Position numbers and translations under genes: made by a program. 64,000 nucleotides of DNA from DATAWK01 sp036267255. Lineage in GTDB: Bacteria > Acidobacteriota > Terriglobia > Terriglobales > Acidobacteriaceae. The stretch lies in contig DATAWK010000043.1 in NCBI GenBank assembly GCA_036267255.1, forward strand, positions 248,001 to 312,000, written 5' to 3'. This document shows, piece after piece, positions 29,222 to 38,979 of this stretch. The notes beneath the pieces were generated by a model. That model saw only the letters and a program-made list of their open reading frames with translations. It made no database searches and was not told the DNA's origin. Positions within the stretch are counted from its first letter, which is position 1; each line of letters opens with the position of its first letter.

Positions 29222-30278
29222 ACCGCGACTCGTCCAAGATGCTAGCTACGGATGGTCCTCTCGAATTCGCTTTTACGCAACGGAATCCGATATTTGAAGT
29301 TGAACTATCCGGCGTATTCGCTGTTCGGGCAGCGACGCGATAGCGATTGCAGTATGACAAGTGGCAGAGAAAGGAGCCACCTTTCATGATCCTGCTCTGT
29401 CCGCTGGAAGGTCCAGTCGGATCGTACTGTATAGGATCGGAAGAAAAGGAGGTATGAAACCAGTCCGCACACCATTCCCACACATTGCCTGTGACGGAGT
29501 AGAGGCCATAGCCATTTGGAGGAAAGCTGTCTACAGGGCAGGTTCCTGCATAGCCATCCTCTGCGATATCTTCAAGAGGAAACTGGCCTTGCCAAATATT
29601 GCATCTGTGCTGGCCATTTGGAGTAAGCTCATCACCCCAGGGATAAAGCCTCTGCTCCAGACCGCCTCTGGCCGCATACTCCCACTGTGCTTCCGTAGGC
29701 AAAGCTTTGGATGCCCATGCAGCATACGCAACGGCGTCGTTCCATGAAACGTGAACTACAGGATGGTTCAACCTTTCGGTAATATTGGAACCCGGGCCTT
29801 CCGGTTGTTTCCAGAAAGAGCCGGGAACCTTACACCACCAGGGCGCTGAGGCTGCTGTATCTTCCACTAACTCCTCGAAACGCTCCGCCGGAATGTGCGA
29901 CCATAAAACAAACGACCATCCGAAATGTTCTGCTTCTGTACGATAACTTGTCGCATCAACAAAGGTTGCGAAATCCCGATTCGTCACTGGAAATATATCA
30001 ATTTGAAATGGAGAGAGTAGAACGCGACGCACGGGTCCTTCACCATCAGCAGGAAAGCCTCCAGCATAATCTGTTCCCATCAGGAACGGGCCTCCCGATA
30101 AAGAAGTCATGGCACGCTGCGAATCAGGGTGAATCGATATGGATGTAGCTGGTGAGCTGGGGATGGCAATTCCTTGGAATTCCATCCTAGCTTCCTCTTC
30201 ACGAGCGACAGACGGAGTACAGCAGGAGTGAAAGTCTTGCTGTCTTTCCTCTGGCAGTTCGTTTTTCTTATTTGTCAC
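29220..30278 (-). CDS. Formylglycine-generating (sulfatase-modifying) enzyme
   Basis: 352 residues. FGE-sulfatase fold motifs: GGPFLMGTD near the start, PVTNRDFATFV, HPVVHVSWNDAVAYAAWA, LPTEAQWEYAARGG, GNVWEWCADWF and the C-terminal GGSFLCHLSYCNRYRVAAR, which holds the two copper-binding active-site cysteines of true FGE. It oxidises the Cys in CxPxR sulfatases to formylglycine. The sulfatase 22 bp upstream has such a Cys, so the two form a functional pair. No signal peptide is evident. Confidence 0.92.
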   Translation of the reverse strand: MTNKKNELPEERQQDFHSCCTPSVAREEEARMEFQGIAIPSSPATSISIHPDSQRAMTSLSGGPFLMGTDYAGGFPADGEGPVRRVLLSPFQIDIFPVTNRDFATFVDATSYRTEAEHFGWSFVLWSHIPAERFEELVEDTAASAPWWCKVPGSFWKQPEGPGSNITERLNHPVVHVSWNDAVAYAAWASKALPTEAQWEYAARGGLEQRLYPWGDELTPNGQHRCNIWQGQFPLEDIAEDGYAGTCPVDSFPPNGYGLYSVTGNVWEWCADWFHTSFSSDPIQYDPTGPSSGQSRIMKGGSFLCHLSYCNRYRVAARTANTPDSSTSNIGFRCVKANSRGPSVASILDESR

Positions 30279-30300
30279 GTTGTCGTCCTGCTACAGTTTT

Positions 30301-31818
30301 TTAAGTTGTCTGAGTCATCTGTCTTTCTGGAATTGCTGTCTGAAGCTTTTGAAGCCGATTCCACAAATCCTGCTGCAGGGTAGAATGCCTTGGATCTCCA
30401 TAGAGGTTCTTCGTTTCTCCCGGATCTTGAGCAAGATCGTACAGTTCAAATTCCTGAGGCTCCATTACATAGTGGATCAATTTATAGCGCTCGGTACGAA
30501 TCCCACGATGTGGGCGCACCGTCTCTGGATTCGGCCACTCGAAATACTCGTAGTACCACTCCCTACGGAAGGATGGATCGGCAGCCTTCGCCAAAGGAAG
30601 AACGCTTTTCCCCTGCATGTGTGCGGGGATCGGCACACCGGCAAGATCAAGAAAAGTAGGTGCAAGATCGGTATCCAGAATCATCTCATCTCGAACTGTT
30701 CCCGCAGAAATACGCTTAGGATAACGCACCATCAAGGGAACACGTATCGACGGCTCATGCATCAGGCGCTTATCGAAGAGACGCCACTCGCCAAGGAAAA
30801 ATCCGTGATCGGAGCCAGTGACAACAGCCGTGTCGTCAAGAATGTTCTTCTGTTCAAGATAATTCAGGACGCGACCGATGTTCTCATCCACTGCTACCAA
30901 ACCTGCGTAATAGTCTTTGGCAACCCCTTCCAGCGATCCGGCAGATGGATGCGACGGGGTAGTGCCGATTTTGTTTTCTGCGTTCACAAAGCTCTTTGGC
31001 TTCCCTGGATAACCTTTCAGGTCATCGTCGAACGTAGCCGGTTTAGGAATAATGGTTCCGTTACGGTATAGATCAAGATGGCGGCGCGGACGGAAGAACG
31101 GTTCATGTGGCGCAACGAACCATACCAGCAGACAAAAAGGCTTATCGCCGCGGTCTTCCTCAAGCCATGCAAGAGCTCGATCCACAGCTAGATCATCGGG
31201 ATATACATTGCGGTATTGCTTCTGAGGGCCAATTTGCCCCTTTCGCCCTTCCTTGAAAAAAGGATTGGCATAATCATTGCCCGGACTATTGTGACCGAAG
31301 TAGTAATCCCAGTAACGCTCCTCCACTCCATTTCGTACATGCACCTTGCCCACAATAGCCACTTCGTAGCCAGCCTCGTGGAGGAGGTCGGTAAAAAGTG
31401 GAATATCGGAGGGTAAGGACACATCGTTGTGCTGGTTGGACAGCGCTCCCGTCGACCGCGAGTAGAGTCCGGTAAGCGTCGTTGCGCGAGCTGGCGCGCA
31501 GAGCGCATTTGTGCAGAAGGCATTTCGGAAGCGCACGCCTTCACGCGCGATACGGTCCTGATTGGGAGTTTTCACGATTGGGTTACCCGCAATCGAGAGT
31601 GCATCGGCGCGCTGCCCTTCTCCAAAAAAGAAAACCAGGTTTGGCCGCTTCTGCTTCGTTTCAGCAGACACTACTGTGCTGCCGATCTGCGAAGCTAGCA
31701 GCGTGCCGGTGACGGCGAGTGTCCTTTGTAGAAACTCTCGCCTGGTTGTCTCCTTGTTTCCCTGCTCCCCTATTTGATTTCTCCATGCTTGCTGGTCATG
31801 CTCGTTTTCATGCGACAT
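30301..31818 (-). CDS. Tat-exported Cys-type sulfatase
   Basis: 505 residues. Tat signal TRREFLQRTLAVTGTL (25-40). The modification motif is C107-A-P-A-R111 (NALCAPARATTLTG), a Cys-type site needing FGE. The second metal region is VVTGSDHGFF. The first metal motif, usually DD, reads GEGQRAD (66-72). Family sulfatases remove sulfate from glycans or phenols outside the cytoplasm. It is the middle gene of a TonB-receptor / sulfatase / FGE operon (gaps of 26 and 22 bp), so the substrate is probably a sulfated glycan imported or bound by that receptor. Confidence 0.9.
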   Translation of the reverse strand: MSHENEHDQQAWRNQIGEQGNKETTRREFLQRTLAVTGTLLASQIGSTVVSAETKQKRPNLVFFFGEGQRADALSIAGNPIVKTPNQDRIAREGVRFRNAFCTNALCAPARATTLTGLYSRSTGALSNQHNDVSLPSDIPLFTDLLHEAGYEVAIVGKVHVRNGVEERYWDYYFGHNSPGNDYANPFFKEGRKGQIGPQKQYRNVYPDDLAVDRALAWLEEDRGDKPFCLLVWFVAPHEPFFRPRRHLDLYRNGTIIPKPATFDDDLKGYPGKPKSFVNAENKIGTTPSHPSAGSLEGVAKDYYAGLVAVDENIGRVLNYLEQKNILDDTAVVTGSDHGFFLGEWRLFDKRLMHEPSIRVPLMVRYPKRISAGTVRDEMILDTDLAPTFLDLAGVPIPAHMQGKSVLPLAKAADPSFRREWYYEYFEWPNPETVRPHRGIRTERYKLIHYVMEPQEFELYDLAQDPGETKNLYGDPRHSTLQQDLWNRLQKLQTAIPERQMTQTT

Positions 31819-31844
31819 ATTGAACCCTCCAAGAGGTTCTAGGT

Positions 31845-34800
31845 TTAGAAAGAAAATTTAAGCTTGAAATCAACGTTCCGTGGGTCGAGTGCGGAGGTGA
31901 TTGTTCCAAAAGCGGGGCTTCCAAAGGTAGTGCCCAAACCGTTAAAAGATGGATGATTGAACAGGTTGAAGAATTCCGCTTCAAATTTTGCAGTGATAAC
32001 TTTTTGGCCAAAGGAGCGGAATGTTTGACTTTTCGATATGTTGAGCTGCGTGCTGTCCAGTCCCGGCAGACGAATCACGTCTAGCCCTTCGTTCCCAAAC
32101 GTGCCCAGGGTTGGCAATGCAAAAGCGGCAGTATTGAAATATGCATTCACATTTCCGGGGTGAATTTTATATGGGCCTACGACGTCTGGGCGCTGGCCCG
32201 TATTGCCGACACCAGCCCGGTCTGTAGAAATAGTTGCTGTTGTCGGCATTCCAGACTGAAATGTCGAAACACCGCTCACTTCCCATCCACCCAATAAGAC
32301 TGCGGGAAGAGTGTGTTCATTTCTCAGAAATGGCAGTTTATAAACATAGTTCACCGTGAGAATATGCGTGCGGTCATAGGACGTTGGACTATCTTCATTG
32401 ACGAACTGATTCTGTCCCACCTGCGATCCCATTGCCTTGGAATAGGTATAGGCTGCCTCAAAAAGAAAACCATTCTTAAATTGACGGCGCGCCTCGGTCT
32501 GCAACGCATTGTAGTTTGCTGAGGCAGAGCGAATGTCGTAGTTGATAGCAGAGTATCCAGCATACGGACGCACCGTATTTACATTTGTGGTGCCATTTGC
32601 TACGGCAATATTAGGTCGTGCCTGATTGATATTTGGGGTCTGATCGAGATGCGCCGCCGTGTTGCCAACATAGCTCACGGAAAGCACGGTCGAAAAGAGA
32701 ATTTGTTTCTCTACCGTCAGACTGTATTGCTGAACGGCCGGATACAGTTTATGTGTGTCGAATGCAGCAATCGTGGGAGGGAACGATGTTTGCTTCCCAG
32801 ATGCAAATTCGCTTAACGTTGTGCTGTATATGGTGGCAGATTTAGAGAATGGCGGATTGCTGCTGAGACTTTCCTGATTGTCATTATCCCAGTGATAGAA
32901 GATGCCATAGCCGCCGCGGATTGATGTTGTGGTTGATCTGAGCGGGGTCCATGCGAATCCCACTCTGGGACCAATGTTGTTGCGTGCAGGGGTCAGGCTT
33001 TGTGGAAGATCGAGACCTTTCTGATTCGTCGGTGTGATGATCCCATTCAAAGGATCGCCTGTACCAGGAACGATGGCGCCGGAAGAAGTAATTGACGGTG
33101 CATCAGCAGGATCGTAGAGAGACGGGACAAAGTCGCTGATATTGTTGTATTTGTCGTATCCGTCCGGCGCTCCCTGAAAAACGGTATCTCGCACACCTAG
33201 ATTGAGTGTCAGGTTTGGTAGCACCTTCCAGTCATCCTGTACATAGCCCTCAAACATATTGGCAAATTGATAGAGGCTTGGCACGGAACTCTGCTCCGTG
33301 TAACTGTAGGCTTTCCCCAATAGAAAATCGGCCACCGCATTTCCTGTCACGCTACCGGTAAAACTAAAAGCCCCGGCTTGACCAGAATATGGAGAGTAGG
33401 AGAATTTTTGTATGCGGAGAATATTGAAGCCGGCCTTCAAAGTATGTATTTGTAACTGCTTGGTGAAATCATCTCGCCATGTATAGACATTGTTGACATT
33501 ATTTGTGAGACCTTGCGCCCCGATCGATGAATACCCGCTAAGAGTAACCGTTGGAATCAGATTGTAGATGTTTGCGTTATACAGAGAAGGGATGGTCAGA
33601 GATGACGGACGCTCAGCAGAAGGGTCCGGTGTTTGCGTGATTTGGTTACGAGAATAGCCGACAGTGACTTGATTCACCGTAGATGGGGTAAAGATATGTG
33701 TCCATTGCAACACAAGGTTCTGTCCCGGCTTGGAGAAATACCCTCCGATTGTAGGGAACGACTGATTTGATGGCTCGAGAATTGCCTGGTCTTGACTCCA
33801 GGCATCGTGCGCGTATCTCCCCATCAGGCTGTCATGATCTCCCAATGTGGAGTCGATACGGATCAGCTCTTCGCGCCAGTTTGTTTGGCTTTCGGGGCTT
33901 ATGGAATAGTTTGTTGATCCCGTGCGGTTTGGCAGTGGATAGTATGTGTTAAGCAGGATGCTGGCATTGGGATCGATTTCTTTCGTAGGAATGGTGTTGT
34001 TCGGAAACGGCTGCCCTGTTGTCGGATCAATGATCGGAGTCGACAATTCTTTGAAATTACCGCTGCGGAGTGCCGCATCCGGCGTCGTTGCTGTGAATGT
34101 GCTTTGCGGGGGAGCGGTAAAACTCACAAGTTCCGGTCCAAGCCGCTTGTCCCAAGCTTCCGACCAGAAAAAGAAGAGTCCTCTTTTGAAGCCACTGTCG
34201 GCGCTTGGGAAAACACGCCCGCCAAAATCGTAGCCGAAGTTGTTGTCATGCAGTGGTGGTTTTGCGGTATTGAAATAGTTATCAGCATTTAGCGCATCAT
34301 TCGCAAAAATCTCGTAGAAGTCGCCATGATATTGTTCGCCGCCAGAGCGCGTAACGATATTCACCAGGCTGTAGCCATAGCTACCGATATCCGCTGTGAA
34401 ATTGCTTTTGTGTATCTGTATTTCCTGAATCGCTTCTGTTGGGGGGAAGAGGTCCAACCCACGGTTCCCACCCGTGTCCATGGCTAGGATGCCATCATAG
34501 GTAAAAGCATTTGAGTTGATCCTTCCTCCATTGACGGACATCAATGGATTTCCCTCCTGACCGACACCCATGCGTTGGCCGATTTGGCTAGAACTGACAC
34601 CAGTTCCAAGGGTGAGAAATTGTGTGAAGTTCTGACCATTTAAGGCTAGCTCAGTTAGCTGCGTGCCGGAGACTAGTGTGTCTACACCTCCAGTAGATGT
34701 CTCAAGCGCAGGAGGTGCCGCAGTCACAGTAGTAGATTAAGAAACCTCGCCAACAGCAAGACGCACGTTAACCGAGAAAGTTGAGTCAGACTCGAGAGTA

Positions 34801-35108
34801 ATTGCATCCTGCTCGAATGTTTGGAACCCTGGAGCCTCGGCGCGGAGTTGATATTCCCCTGCGCGCAAGGCAGGAACTGCGTAAAAACCTTTCTCATTTG
34901 TCGTGACAGAACGGGTTAAACCCGTGGATGTCTGCAGAAGAGTGATATGTGCGTTGGGAATGATGGCCCCGGAAGTATCGCTTACAGTTCCGTTGATCGT
35001 TCCTGTTCCAGTTGTCTGAGCAGAAAGAATACCGGCAGTAATTAGTAAAAGCTGGCCAAAAAGCACAACGTACAAAAGTCGATGGGAATACAGCAGAAAA
35101 CCTTTCAT
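31845..35108 (-). pseudogene. TonB-dependent receptor gene split by an in-frame stop
   Basis: N-terminal part: signal peptide and carboxypeptidase-regulatory domain (INGTVSDTSGAIIPNAHITL) ending VRLAVGEVS. A TAA codon at 34737-34739 follows. In the same frame the protein resumes STTVTAAPPALETSTGG, then a plug (LNGQNFTQFLTLGTGV) and a beta-barrel ending FKLKFSF. The family usually reads VGEVSQ.VTVTA here, so the stop looks like a Gln or Glu codon changed by one base. Either the receptor is dead, the stop is read through, or it is a sequencing error. The downstream sulfatase and FGE are intact. Confidence 0.85.
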
Positions 35109-35649
35109 TCCTTCAGTCCTTTCATTCTTTCAATCCGTGTGGGTGCCAAAGACTGCGCACAATTTGGGCGGATTTTGAGAGTGGAAGGTTTATCGGCGAA
35201 GAAAGGGCCTTTGAATGAAAAAGCTTATCCAGGCACGAACAGGAGTTCGCGCATCTAGGCAAGATAATTCTTAGGTCATTTCAATTTTGACTTTTTGATT
35301 CGCTGATCTTGATCTGTTGATCAGCATAAATCCAGCGCGAATCAATCGTCTCCGATAAACCTGAGACCCAACAAGGTCAACAGCAGAGACGACAACAACA
35401 GAACGACGCGCTGGCATATGTGAGGATCATGACGATGAAATATATATAGCACACAAATGTATAAATGCAAATTTTCTTGCGTGCTGAGGATCCGACATCA
35501 TCGTCGAATAATTCGATAAATGGAGTAAGGGACCGTCGAGAGGAACATGCGGAACCGAGTTTCCTCGAGAGCCAATTCAAGAGTGGAAGGTATTTCCGAC
35601 TTTTGCAGAGCTAAGTTTATTGATCGAACGCCTGCAGGAGCTAATCAGC
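35109..35649. other. Intergenic region upstream of the split TonB receptor
   Basis: No gene was recognised. An inverted repeat gctgatc (35302-35308) / gatcagc (35319-35325) could be an operator. The sequence is otherwise AT-rich and unremarkable. Confidence 0.4.
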
Positions 35650-36014
35650 ACAGCGGTGTTCCGAGAAACCCGGCAACTATGAGTGTCCCCCGGTAGCAGT
35701 CGCCTGCGCCAGCATTGCAACTCCCTTGCCAGCTACGAAATCGAAGACAAGGTGTGCTCTGGTTCCGCAGGGGATCTCTTTGACTCTGCCGATAAAGTTC
35801 TTCTCCTTTGTCGTAATGACATGATCTGTGCCGAGTTTAAGAAGTTCGGCCTTTTTTTCCGAGGTTCAAGTCAACGCAATGCTGATTCCACCCCGTTCCC
35901 GCACGATACCCATGACAGCTAAGCTAACGCTGCTGCTTGCGGCATTGAAGACTGCGTATTCTCCCTTCCCGAGTGAACCGCTTTGTACGACCAATCCATA
36001 GGCTGTGAGATAGG
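35650..36014 (-). pseudogene. Zinc-type quinone oxidoreductase / MDR fragment
   Basis: Minus-strand reading: TAYGLVVQSGSLGKGEYAV, FNAASSSVSLAVMGIVRERG, then an in-frame TGA, then TSEKKAELLKLGTDHVI and RAHLVFDFVAGKGVAML. After a G-run near 35688 a one-base shift restores TLIVAGFLGTPLC. This matches the cofactor-binding half of NADPH:quinone-oxidoreductase-like MDR enzymes (usually AASSSVGL...LGADHVI...VFDPV.G). The start and end of the protein are missing. It joins the truncated FG-GAP gene at 36014. Confidence 0.75.
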
Positions 36015-36692
36015 CTAGCTATTGCTAGTGGTATTCGCGACTGCTAAATCCACATAACCGTCACTATTGAAATCTCCGGCAACCAGCGCTACCGGGGATG
36101 CAGGGACCGTAATACTTGTAGGGGTGCCGAATCCTCCCGCCTGGTTGTTCAGGAATATCTCTGCCACAGCAGCGGAGGGACACACGATCGCGATATCCGG
36201 GTAGCTATCGTTGTTGAAGTCCGCAGTCGTGATAGCTGTTGGACCCGTGCATGTCGGTACTGTTGTGGGAGCGGAGAACGTGCCAGGACCATTCCCAAGA
36301 TAGACAGACAAGCTATTACTCGCTTCATTGGCAACGACCAGGCTTTGATAGCCGGAGTGCGCAAAATCCGCAACAGCAATCCCTTGGGGTGTAGTGCCAG
36401 TCGAGAGGGTTGTCGATGCAGTCGGCAGCTGGAATAAAGCCTGTGCGTGAAGACCGTCCGACAAAAGCAGCATTGTCAGAATCATCAGAAATAAAGAGGT
36501 AATGGTGACAACGTAGAAATGAGTGAGTGACGTAGTCCATCGGACCCGATCCGGACACACGAAACCATTCGATGTTGTGGGGTTGCCGTGCGGCGATACG
36601 GAGAGTTTGCTGTGTGGTAAAGATAGAACAGGCAGCAAAGAGATAGGCGAACTTCCTGCTGAGCGCATAAGACCTCGAGCGTAGAGAGGCAT
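36015..36692 (-). CDS. FG-GAP repeat protein, C-terminally truncated
   Basis: 225 residues. A long N-terminal lead, a hydrophobic segment (VVTITSLFLMILTMLLLSDGLHA) that looks like a signal peptide, and FG-GAP blades (ADFNNDSYPDIAIVCP, GDFNSDGYVDLAVANTTS). The true start may be the GTG or ATG just before the hydrophobic segment. Such proteins normally have six or more blades; this one stops at NTTSNS, exactly where the quinone oxidoreductase fossil begins. It is probably a remnant. Confidence 0.65.
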   Translation of the reverse strand: MPLYARGLMRSAGSSPISLLPVLSLPHSKLSVSPHGNPTTSNGFVCPDRVRWTTSLTHFYVVTITSLFLMILTMLLLSDGLHAQALFQLPTASTTLSTGTTPQGIAVADFAHSGYQSLVVANEASNSLSVYLGNGPGTFSAPTTVPTCTGPTAITTADFNNDSYPDIAIVCPSAAVAEIFLNNQAGGFGTPTSITVPASPVALVAGDFNSDGYVDLAVANTTSNS

Positions 36693-37080
36693 TCAACTGC
36701 AGGTGGACGGAAGTCTGCGCTTAGCTGGAAAACATGTCAAGAATATTTTTAGCCTATTTTGTAGATTGGGAAGGATTCACGCACGCTACCTAGTCGTCAT
36801 TTCTTGATAACTCTATAGAATATAGAGGGGATAATGGTGGTTCCCGATTTGGCTTCTACAGAGTAACTTGGTACTTTTCATACTTGACGATAACTCTAAA
36901 ATACATACCCTAGTTACCCACAAAATAATCCAACGTATCACTATATTTTAACTTGACGATACAGAGAAGATGCACTGCTTTGCGATAGTAACCCGAGAAC
37001 TTTTCCGAGACGCTATCCTACTGTACTTGTTCCCAGAAAAACCCGTAAGAAGGGGAGTATGGTGCGACTCATCGGAGATG
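36693..37080. other. AT-rich intergenic region at the left edge of the phage-like genes
   Basis: No gene seen. Contains repeated cttga(c/t)(g)ata elements near 36803, 36885 and 36952 (two of them followed by actct), and short AT palindromes (tctatagaatataga). It could be a junction or a transcription end for the fossil genes. Confidence 0.4.
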
Positions 37081-38571
37081 TCAATATCGTGGCCCGCAAG
37101 GTCTGAGGAATAGGCTGGTCGCTCGCGTATCCTCTGTGAGGCCATCCATAATTTGCTGATGGTACACGAGCAGTCCGTAACAGTGATTGCGATTGCGTAT
37201 CCAATCCAGGGCCTGAGACGTGGAATCTACCTGATCGTTGTACTTTCCTTTAGGGAATGTCGTCAGCTCGTGCGTATACTGCGCGAGCCATTCTGCCTTT
37301 TCGGGCAGGTATACAAAGCCATTCTCAATCGTGCTCGTCACGGAATGCATTCGCATGATCTTATCAATCGTTATCGAGTAGCGCGTCACGGGATAGAATC
37401 CCTCGCGAATTAATTCCTGGATGAGTTGCGTGCCAGATGCCTTGTCCTCGATCAAAACATTTCTGGCGGAAAATACATCTGCCTGGGTCCGAACCGCACG
37501 TTTCAAATCGGGATATTCCAACCGTCTGCGAAAAACGTGCCGTAAGTACAAGCTTCCCTTGCTCACTCCCCAGGTCGTACAAACGCTGTAATCGCTCAGC
37601 TCCGTGATCTTATTCGCCGTGTCCCAACTCTGAAAGACAAATTCAAAAGCCTCTGGCAAATCTGCATCTCTATAGGTCTTGAACCAACCCATCTTGATCA
37701 TTCCGCCTTCGAGTGGGGCTGGCGCCTGCTGGTATTGGCCGGCGAAATTGTATTCTCCGAGCGTTTGTCGCATCTCTTCTAGAGCGACCAGCGGTTCTCT
37801 TTCCGGATGGAGGAGCTCTCCGCGATGCCTGACATAGGTTTTGGTCTCCCCCCACCATGTGGTGAACGTGTGCCGCTCCTCTTCTTCCGCAATTGCGGGA
37901 AAACGAAGCACCTTCCATTCGCCAAATTGTTGGACATGTCCAACAAGATCATCTTCGTGCAGCCGTTGCATGATCAAGATGATGCAACCTGTCCGTTTAT
38001 CGTTCAGCCTACTGACGAGGGTGTGCTCATACCAGTCGTTGGTCGATTTTCTCCGGGTTTCGGAGAGTGCTTCCTCTGGTTTCAGAGGATCATCTATGAT
38101 GATAAAGTCCGCCCCACGGCCAGTAATCACCCCTCCGACCGACGTGGCGAGGCGGGAACCGCCTTGCGTTGTCATAAATTCGCCGACAGCATGCTTCAAA
38201 GGCGAAATCCGGGTCGGAAAGGTTTTGCGGTAGAAGGAGCTGCCGACAATAGAGCGCGTGTCGAGCGCATGTTTGTCAGCAAGATCTTGACCATAACTGG
38301 CACATAGAATCTGGGCACTTGGATTGTGGCCGAGAAGGAACGCCGGAAAGGCAACCGAGGCGCAATGAGACTTGAGAGAACGCGGTGGCACATTGATGAT
38401 CAGCCGCCGGGTCTTTCCCATGCGGCAGTCTTCCAGCGCCGCAGCAATCACCTCAATGTGCCAATTGGGGAGGAACTCAGACTGAGGATTGAGTTCCATA
38501 AAGCTACGTTCGATGAAGCCCACGAAGTCCTTACGAAGGAGTGTGCCGTATTCTATCGCTGTGGATTGCAT
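37081..38571 (-). CDS. Phage terminase large subunit (TerL-like ATPase-nuclease)
   Basis: 496 residues. ATPase part: variant Walker A VPPRSLKS (61-68), Walker B DFIIIDDP (155-162), and a coupling region near NDWYEHTLVSRL. RNase H-like nuclease part: QSWDTANK, VLIEDKASG and KYNDQVDSTSQAL, which supply the acidic metal ligands. It would package DNA into phage heads, but no portal, capsid or tail gene is nearby. Last of three co-directional genes, directly after the DUF5681 gene (1 nt spacing). The ~30 C-terminal residues (CYGLLVYHQQIMDGL) differ from the usual end and may be altered. Confidence 0.85.
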   Translation of the reverse strand: MQSTAIEYGTLLRKDFVGFIERSFMELNPQSEFLPNWHIEVIAAALEDCRMGKTRRLIINVPPRSLKSHCASVAFPAFLLGHNPSAQILCASYGQDLADKHALDTRSIVGSSFYRKTFPTRISPLKHAVGEFMTTQGGSRLATSVGGVITGRGADFIIIDDPLKPEEALSETRRKSTNDWYEHTLVSRLNDKRTGCIILIMQRLHEDDLVGHVQQFGEWKVLRFPAIAEEEERHTFTTWWGETKTYVRHRGELLHPEREPLVALEEMRQTLGEYNFAGQYQQAPAPLEGGMIKMGWFKTYRDADLPEAFEFVFQSWDTANKITELSDYSVCTTWGVSKGSLYLRHVFRRRLEYPDLKRAVRTQADVFSARNVLIEDKASGTQLIQELIREGFYPVTRYSITIDKIMRMHSVTSTIENGFVYLPEKAEWLAQYTHELTTFPKGKYNDQVDSTSQALDWIRNRNHCYGLLVYHQQIMDGLTEDTRATSLFLRPCGPRY

Positions 38572-38979
38572 TTAGTTGCCCCCTGTTGAACGCGTTGTAA
38601 GTCGCTTTAGTATCCCCTGCATGACTTTTTGATCTATCTCGGGTAGCACCGTATCCGTCGGCACCCGATTCTCCACCTCTTCTTCTGTGGAGCGGGCCAG
38701 TTCGAGCAGTAGTCTTACTGCGCCCAAGTCACCCGACGCCGCCTTGTTGGCCAGTTGCAGGACCGTCGCTTGCAACTTCGTGATGGTTCTACGTCGGCCG
38801 CCCTCGTTGATGACCACTGTTTCCAGCAATGTGCGTTCCAACACCTTCCGAACATTGTGAGAACCCTTGGGTCGTCCCTTCGGGTTGCCGGAGACTCCCG
38901 CTTTGAATCGGTGGTCTTCTGGAGGTTTTGCGAATCCAATCGCATAATCACCGGATTTTGGTCGCTGCTTATCGGACAT
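38572..38979 (-). CDS. DUF5681 protein (small-terminase-like)
   Basis: 135 residues from the ATG at 38979, chosen for its GGAG and standard start MSDKQRPKSGDYAIGFAKP. The signature FKAGVSGNPKGRPKGS (basic, Gly-rich) defines DUF5681, which is found beside phage terminases and probably binds DNA in packaging initiation. The helical C-terminal part is VLQLANKAASGDLGAVRLLL. It overlaps the methyltransferase end by 11 nt and runs into terL. Confidence 0.85.
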   Translation of the reverse strand: MSDKQRPKSGDYAIGFAKPPEDHRFKAGVSGNPKGRPKGSHNVRKVLERTLLETVVINEGGRRRTITKLQATVLQLANKAASGDLGAVRLLLELARSTEEEVENRVPTDTVLPEIDQKVMQGILKRLTTRSTGGN

